Shown one piece after another: positions 25,449-30,168 of a DNA stretch of 30,168 bases (the first letter of the stretch is position 1; each line of letters opens with the position of its first letter). Source of the stretch: CAZXEJ01 sp964639895 (GTDB lineage Bacteria > Desulfobacterota_D > UBA1144 > Nemesobacterales > JADFKM01); contig CAZXEJ010000025.1 in NCBI GenBank assembly GCA_964639895.1, forward strand, positions 1 to 30,168. Reading direction: 5' to 3'. Both the position numbers and the translations under genes were made by a program. The notes below the pieces were generated by a model. The model searched no databases and was not told the DNA's origin. It saw only the letters and a list, made by a program, of their open reading frames with translations.

Positions 25449-25922
25449 TCAGTAGCCCTTCGTCCCTATTCCCCCCACAGACACGATCTTCCATCCCCCG
25501 AACACGCCCCTTCTCAACGTGACCTTGATCCTCTCCGGTGAATCGCTCGTCCCGATGAGCGCAACCGGTATACCCGCCTTCACCCCCTCGACGTATACGT
25601 CCATCGTTGCCGCGGCCACACGCCTTCCCTCATCGTCCTTGCCGAAGGAGGCGGCCACACGGCTCACCTCGCCGTGGAAGGAGTCGTACCGCTCGAACAT
25701 ACGGCGGACGAGCCCCTTGAGCGTTACGTACGTAAGGCCGTTCTCGTCCCGGTAGTCGTGGGAGAAGCCGCTCATGAAGCGGTCCAGGTCCTTTGCCTCG
25801 CCGGCCGCTACAACCTCACCCACGACGTGCTCGATCTCGCCGGGGTCATCGCCCCTGGGGATCACGAGGAAAAGAAACAGCGCAACAAGTATGGCGAGTG
25901 CAGCAACCTTCTTTACATTCAT
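25449..25922 (-). CDS. Hypothetical membrane-anchored protein, NTF2-like
   Basis: I do not recognise a named family. The 157-residue product begins MNVKKVAALAILVALFLFLVIP, a signal-peptide or anchor helix without a clear cleavage site. The rest has an early helix with EAKDLDRFMSGFSHDYRDENG and then strand-rich sequence ending in GGWKIVSVGG, an arrangement typical of NTF2/SnoaL-like folds, so I infer a periplasmic or membrane-tethered NTF2-like domain. It lies 33 nt after comEC in the same direction and is the last gene of that unit. The ribosome site before ATG 25922 is weak (GAG). Confidence 0.65.
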   Translation of the reverse strand: MNVKKVAALAILVALFLFLVIPRGDDPGEIEHVVGEVVAAGEAKDLDRFMSGFSHDYRDENGLTYVTLKGLVRRMFERYDSFHGEVSRVAASFGKDDEGRRVAAATMDVYVEGVKAGIPVALIGTSDSPERIKVTLRRGVFGGWKIVSVGGIGTKGY

Positions 25923-25955
25923 CGCATCTCGTGCCGGGCCTACTCCCCGCCTCCA

Positions 25956-28325
25956 TCATCGGGCTCTTACTCGGACGAGCTCCCCGTCGCGTACGACCAC
26001 CTCGACCTCTCCGCGCCACGGCCGCCCCTCGCCCAGCGACCGTTCTCCCCGCCGGAACTCCCGGTAGTAAACCCGGCGCTGCCTCACCACAACAGGCGAC
26101 GAATAGCCGGTCTCCGCACTCTCCCGGCGGGCACGTGCACCAAGGGAGAGGGGTACGTAGAGGATGTCACAACCTATTATACCCTCATTAGCCACGGCCT
26201 CCGCATGGAACGGCCCTCGGCCGGCCCGCACCGAGCGCACGAAGCCCCTGGAGAGAAGACAAACCTCCACCCCAGCCACCTCTACGCGCCCCACGACCGG
26301 CCCCTCCGTTCCATCCCAGGAACCGGTCGATATAGGGGCCGCCACACTCACCCCCTCGTATTCGGTTCTCCCGGCACCGCCGGCCTCGGCGTTGGCATAG
26401 GGAACAACCTCGAGGGATCCCGCGTACCGCTCGCGCCACAGACGGCCCGTGAGCACGGGCTCGGGCACCAGAAGGCGCTTCACAGGCATGTAATCGAGCA
26501 CGAAGCCCGCCCCCGCCGCGGCCGCTGGCCCGCGGGCGGGAACCGCGTAGTAGTCAACCCTGCTCGCTCCCAGGGAGAGCAACGCCCCGACCAGGACGCG
26601 CCTTTCGGCGGCCCCCGAGGCGGGGGGCCAGCGGCAGCCCTCGTCCCACACCACCACACGGGGTGAGGGAGACCGCGCCACAACCACCACGCGCCGCGGC
26701 GAGAGCTTCAGGAACCGGATCACACCGTCCGAAGAATGGGAAGCCGACCACCGGACCCAAAGCACCGAACCCGCGAACAGGACGGCCGCAGCAGCAGCGG
26801 CCCACGCCATTCTCTTCCACCGCAGGGCCGCCAGCACGGCCAGGATCATCAACCCGTAGGCTGCCCACGCCGCCCAGCCGAGGGGCCCCACCGCAACCTG
26901 TGCCCAGCCCACCGCGCCCACCTGGCGCACCACCCACAGCAGCAGGTCCGCACCCCAAAGGGCAAGATTGATGAACGGCATAGCAGCCCGCTCCCAGACC
27001 GTCCAGACGACGAAGGCGGCCAGGCCGGCCGGGACCACCCAAAGCTCCACCAAGGGAACACAGAGGAAGTTGGAAGCAAGGGCCAGGGTGGGCAGAGAGT
27101 TGAAATAGGACATCACAAGCGGCAGGGTTGCGGCCGTGGCACCGAACGTTGTCTTGGCCAGGGTGGAGAGCCTGTCCCAGGCCGTAGCACCCTTGAAGGG
27201 AAGCAGCCTATGGACGGCCAGAATCCCAAGGACCGAGAGGAACGAGAGCTGGAAGGAGAGCTCGAAGAGCTCCCACGGGTGGAGGGCCAGTATGACCAAG
27301 GCGCTGATCGAAAGGGTGTTGAGACGATTGTGTTGTCTGCCGAGGGCGATGGAGAGCAGGTAGAACGACACCACAATGAATGCCCTCGTCGCGGGGGTCG
27401 CCATACCCGTCAGCACGACGTAGGCAAACAGCGGAGGCATGGTGAGCAGGGCAGCAACGGACTTGGCCGGATAGATCATGAGCAGACGGCTCGACCGCTT
27501 GACGAGCCACGTGATGAGTAGATAGAGGAGAACCGCCAGCCCCGCCACGTGAAGGCCCGATATGGCAAGCAGGTGGGCTACTCCCGCGCGAGCGAAAAGC
27601 CGCCTCACCTCATAGCCAAGCCCGCCCCTCTCGCCCACGGTGACGGCCAGCAACACGTCGGCCGCCTCGGTGGTAAAGCGCTCTCGGACGGCGCGCACGT
27701 AGCCATCTCGCAGCTCCTCCATCTTCCTAAGGGGAAGGTAGAGCGGCGAGGACGGGCCGAAATCGATTATCGACGCGGGACCCTCGACGCGGGACACGGC
27801 CGCCACGCCGCGGCGGGCGAGGAGGCGGGCGTAGCCCGAAGGAGAAGAACCATCGGTGGGCAGCACGGGCCTCAGGGATGCCCCCACCAGCCGCACCCTG
27901 TCGCCCGTGTAGATGCCGTAGACCCTTTGGCGCGTGTAGACCAGCACGTCTCCCTGTGCCGTTTCCCACACACCCTCTCGGCGGACGGCCTCGAGCGAGA
28001 GTGTAAAACGGGACCCCTCGCTCCAGGCCCGCACGGCACGCGTGACCACCCCCTCTACGTCAACGCCCCTTGCGGCAGGCATGGGGCGGCCGGTGTCCGC
28101 CGCCTTCGGGGCGGTCGAGAACAGGATGCCAAGCGGCAGGAACAGCACGAACGCCGCTCTCGGCCGGAGAAGCGTTATGGCGCCAGCAACGGGAGCGGCC
28201 GCCACGAGTAAGGACCACTTGCAAGAGCACGCCTCAGGCAGCAACAGTCCCGCTACGAACGCAGCAGCCGCGAAGAATGCGGGGTACCTGCCCAGGGGGT
28301 CGATCCTATGGGTCGTCCTCTTCAC
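25956..28325 (-). CDS. comEC: ComEC/Rec2 family DNA-uptake channel with degenerate nuclease domain
   Basis: ComEC forms the inner-membrane channel for single-stranded DNA in natural transformation. The 789-residue protein has N-terminal membrane helices and an OB-like soluble part (about 80-190), the competence core (about 225-505) with the diagnostic HLLAISGLHVAG (251-262), and a C-terminal region (about 530-789) laid out like the metallo-beta-lactamase domain. That domain has lost its metal motifs: the expected HxHxDH is VPARGPAAAAG (595-605) and the expected HHG is near LSLG (726-729). Start is GTG 28325, overlapping ispF by 20 nt, with no strong ribosome site, so translation is probably coupled. 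Frame is intact. A transport or non-transformation role is possible. Confidence 0.88.
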   Translation of the reverse strand: MKRTTHRIDPLGRYPAFFAAAAFVAGLLLPEACSCKWSLLVAAAPVAGAITLLRPRAAFVLFLPLGILFSTAPKAADTGRPMPAARGVDVEGVVTRAVRAWSEGSRFTLSLEAVRREGVWETAQGDVLVYTRQRVYGIYTGDRVRLVGASLRPVLPTDGSSPSGYARLLARRGVAAVSRVEGPASIIDFGPSSPLYLPLRKMEELRDGYVRAVRERFTTEAADVLLAVTVGERGGLGYEVRRLFARAGVAHLLAISGLHVAGLAVLLYLLITWLVKRSSRLLMIYPAKSVAALLTMPPLFAYVVLTGMATPATRAFIVVSFYLLSIALGRQHNRLNTLSISALVILALHPWELFELSFQLSFLSVLGILAVHRLLPFKGATAWDRLSTLAKTTFGATAATLPLVMSYFNSLPTLALASNFLCVPLVELWVVPAGLAAFVVWTVWERAAMPFINLALWGADLLLWVVRQVGAVGWAQVAVGPLGWAAWAAYGLMILAVLAALRWKRMAWAAAAAAVLFAGSVLWVRWSASHSSDGVIRFLKLSPRRVVVVARSPSPRVVVWDEGCRWPPASGAAERRVLVGALLSLGASRVDYYAVPARGPAAAAGAGFVLDYMPVKRLLVPEPVLTGRLWRERYAGSLEVVPYANAEAGGAGRTEYEGVSVAAPISTGSWDGTEGPVVGRVEVAGVEVCLLSRGFVRSVRAGRGPFHAEAVANEGIIGCDILYVPLSLGARARRESAETGYSSPVVVRQRRVYYREFRRGERSLGEGRPWRGEVEVVVRDGELVRVRAR

Positions 28326-28833
28326 CCTGCACCATCACGACGGCATAGGCCGCTATCCCCTCGCCCCGCCCCGTAAAGCCCATGCCTTCGGTCGTCGTGG
28401 CCTTGACGTTTACCATCCCCTCGTCTACCCCGAGCGCGCGGGCGACGTTGGCCTTCATACGCCGCACGTGGGGCGAGAGCCTCGGCCGCTCGCACACCAC
28501 CACGGCGTCGCAGTTGTAGGGTCTCCACCCCGCCCGGCGCGCGATTCGGACGGCCTCTTCGAGCAGCAACAGGCTGGACGCCCCTCTCCAGCGTGGGTCG
28601 TCGTCGGGGAAGTAGGTACCGATATCGCCCGCACCCGCGGCACCGAGCAAGGCATCGATTACGGCGTGGACGAGGACGTCGGCGTCGGAGTGGCCCGAGA
28701 GCCCCAGTGGGAAGGGCACCTCCACCCCTCCCAGCACCAGCCTGCGGTCCGGGGCGAACCGGTGGGCGTCGAAGCCGATGCCCACGCGACACGGGCCTTT
28801 GCTTCCGGCCGCAGAGTGGGGTGGGACGCTCAC
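28306..28833 (-). CDS. ispF: 2-C-methyl-D-erythritol 2,4-cyclodiphosphate synthase IspF
   Basis: Fifth step of the MEP isoprenoid pathway: cyclises CDP-methylerythritol phosphate and releases CMP. The 175 residues are slightly longer than usual because of an extra N-terminus before the conserved GIGFDAHRF. Zinc ligands Asp22 and His24 (FDAHR) and His56 are present, with GLSGHSDADVL (44-54), GDIGTYFPDDDP and the late KATTTEGMGFTGRGEG motif. Start GTG 28833 follows GAGGTG. It sits 13 nt after the PIN/TRAM gene and overlaps comEC. The usual partner ispD is not next to it. Confidence 0.95.
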   Translation of the reverse strand: MSVPPHSAAGSKGPCRVGIGFDAHRFAPDRRLVLGGVEVPFPLGLSGHSDADVLVHAVIDALLGAAGAGDIGTYFPDDDPRWRGASSLLLLEEAVRIARRAGWRPYNCDAVVVCERPRLSPHVRRMKANVARALGVDEGMVNVKATTTEGMGFTGRGEGIAAYAVVMVQGEEDDP

Positions 28834-28846
28834 TCGACCACCTCGC

Positions 28847-29854
28847 CTAGGCCGCCTTGACCTTGGAGAATATCATCCTTCCGGTCGGGGTCTGGAGCAC
28901 GCTGGTCACCGAGACGTTTATCTCCTTGCCCACGTAGTTGCGGGCGTCGTCGACCACGACCATCGTGCCGTCCTCCAGATAGCCCACTCCCTGATTGGCC
29001 TCCTTGCCCTCCTTGACCACACGTATGTGCATGGTCTCGCCGGGCAGGACGATGGGCTTGAGGGCGTTGGCCAGCTCGTTGAGGTTGAGCACCTTTACGC
29101 CGTGGAGGGCGGCGATCTTGTTGAGGTTGAAATCGTTCGTTATAACGGTACCGCCTATCTTCTTGGCAAGTTCGACGAGCTTGAGGTCGACTTCTCTGAC
29201 GCGGGAGAAGTCGTGGCTCGTTATCTTCACCGCGACGCCGGGTATTTCCTGCTGCATGCGCTTCAAGACATCGAGACCGCGCCGCCCCCTGACGCGCTTT
29301 ACAGGGTCGCCCGAATCGGCTATGTACTGGAGCTCCTTGATGACGAACTTGGGTATTATCATCACCCCTTCGATGAACCCCGTCTCGGCGACGTCGGCTA
29401 TCCTGCCGTCTATGATGACGCTCGTATCCAGGATCTTGGGCTTTATGTAGCCGGTGCTGTACGCGGGCCTCTTGCCGCCGGAGCCCAACTCAACCTCTCT
29501 GCCCTTCATCACCCCCACCTTGACGCCCAGGTAGAACAGCACGAGGAACACAAGCGGAAGGAGCAGTCTGAGCACGGAATGGGCTGGTTCTAGCCCGTAG
29601 GCCTCGGCCAGCCGGAAGGCCAGCGTGCTTACTGCAAAGAAGGCCACCGCCGCAACCGACAGGCCCACGGCCAACCCCAGGGCGGCCTTGGGCCTTAGAG
29701 CCGTGAGGGCGTATTCAACAAGCCACCCTATGAGAAAGGCAGCAACCCCTGCCCCCACCCCCGCCACCAGCGCCACCGGCACAGGAAACAGCGTGAGCGA
29801 GAACGCAACGGCCGCGGCTACGCTCACTACGACGAACGCTATCCTGGATACCAT
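28847..29854 (-). CDS. PIN/TRAM domain-containing membrane protein (YacL-like)
   Basis: Membrane-anchored PIN-domain protein of the YacL type, a family with an RNase-like fold; the substrate is unknown. The 335 residues have about four membrane helices (1-115), a PIN domain (about 138-265) and a TRAM domain (about 268-335). The acidic PIN residues Asp143 (ILDTSVI), Glu174 (VIKEL), Asp223 and Asp241 (TNDFNLNK) are all present, so catalysis is plausible. In other genomes this gene often precedes ispD and ispF; here ispF follows directly. ATG 29854 has a weak GTGAG ribosome site. It heads the ispF-comEC unit. Confidence 0.9.
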   Translation of the reverse strand: MVSRIAFVVVSVAAAVAFSLTLFPVPVALVAGVGAGVAAFLIGWLVEYALTALRPKAALGLAVGLSVAAVAFFAVSTLAFRLAEAYGLEPAHSVLRLLLPLVFLVLFYLGVKVGVMKGREVELGSGGKRPAYSTGYIKPKILDTSVIIDGRIADVAETGFIEGVMIIPKFVIKELQYIADSGDPVKRVRGRRGLDVLKRMQQEIPGVAVKITSHDFSRVREVDLKLVELAKKIGGTVITNDFNLNKIAALHGVKVLNLNELANALKPIVLPGETMHIRVVKEGKEANQGVGYLEDGTMVVVDDARNYVGKEINVSVTSVLQTPTGRMIFSKVKAA

Positions 29855-29979
29855 TTCTCACTCACCCCCTTCCCCTCACCACTCGCGGGAGCGCCGGACT
29901 CAGGATCGCTCCCCCCGACGCACCCCGCCAGGGCGGGAAGGATTCTCAGAACGACGTCCCCCCGAACGCATGCTCATGC

Positions 29980-30168
29980 TCACCTGCGGGCGGAACGTCC
30001 ATTCCCCGCCGTTATGTCGTCCACTATGGACACTATTCGATCCACCACCCTCACGTACCTTGACTTCCCCCAACCCGGCTTCTTCGCCCTGCCCTCGATC
30101 TCGGCGTCGGCGACCACCCGGCCTGTGGCGACGTCGACGAACACCGCCCTCACGGTCACCGAGCTCTT
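29980..30168 (-). CDS. 3' end of an unidentified gene (last 62 residues)
   Basis: An open frame on the minus strand runs off the right edge and ends at a TGA at 29982-29980. The visible part begins KSSVTVRAVFVDVATG and continues VVADAEIEG, alternating hydrophobic residues typical of a beta-strand pair, then a basic patch and a helix RVVDRIVSIVDDI. The VDVATG stretch has a faint likeness to CsgG-like outer-membrane lipoproteins, but that is too weak for a name. The PIN/TRAM gene starts 125 nt downstream on the same strand. Confidence 0.6.
   Translation of the reverse strand, partial: KSSVTVRAVFVDVATGRVVADAEIEGRAKKPGWGKSRYVRVVDRIVSIVDDITAGNGRSARR

Noticed and set aside
1..30168. CRISPR arrays, insertion sequences, phage genes, 4.5S RNA, tmRNA and RNase P RNA
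   Set aside because: I looked for regular repeats, transposase or integrase motifs and core motifs of these RNAs on both strands and saw none.

Overview
The window looks like chromosomal DNA from a GC-rich, Gram-negative-type bacterium. The evidence is an Mla-type ABC ATPase, GlnD, NadA/B/C, a CIRCE-controlled groESL operon, strong GGAGG ribosome sites and sigma-70-like promoters. Ile is often ATA and Arg often AGG despite the high GC. That mix fits an uncultured deltaproteobacterial or Nitrospirota-like lineage, but the placement is only a guess. There are no transposases, phage genes, integrases or CRISPR arrays. Almost all genes are housekeeping or redox genes.

Layout. groEL (cut by the left edge) and groES read leftward from a CIRCE promoter. 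egtB-egtD (ergothioneine core pair) read rightward. yraN and an aldo/keto reductase diverge from a shared control region. A leftward unit holds a DUF3891-like gene, a class V aminotransferase and a deoxyhypusine-synthase-like gene, the last two translationally coupled. A corrinoid adenosyltransferase, an O-methyltransferase and glnD read rightward. The de novo NAD genes nadB-nadC-nadA follow. A tRNA-Met, an M23 peptidase and a VKOR-thioredoxin fusion read leftward. A Mn-type superoxide dismutase with a Tat-like leader diverges from an mlaF-like ATPase. Finally PIN/TRAM protein, ispF, comEC and a small membrane-anchored protein form a leftward operon, preceded by the 3' end of an unidentified gene.

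How the genes relate. Several handle redox or oxygen stress: ergothioneine, superoxide dismutase, VKOR disulfide chemistry and NAD supply. The most interesting points are: (1) the sod gene has two good starts, one giving a Tat-exported form and one, with a perfect Shine-Dalgarno, a cytosolic form; (2) its consensus promoter abuts an operator-like palindrome; (3) the C-terminal metallo-beta-lactamase domain of ComEC has lost its metal-binding motifs; (4) a DHS-like enzyme is coupled to an aminotransferase and follows DUF3891; (5) nadB appears leaderless.

About 5.8 kb of the window lies in nine long gene-free spacers (about 0.3-1.0 kb each). Most are C-rich on the + strand whatever the direction of the neighbouring genes. 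I found no coding or RNA content in them and read the skew as replication-strand bias, with the leftward strand as leading strand. I see no clear new defence or mobile system here.
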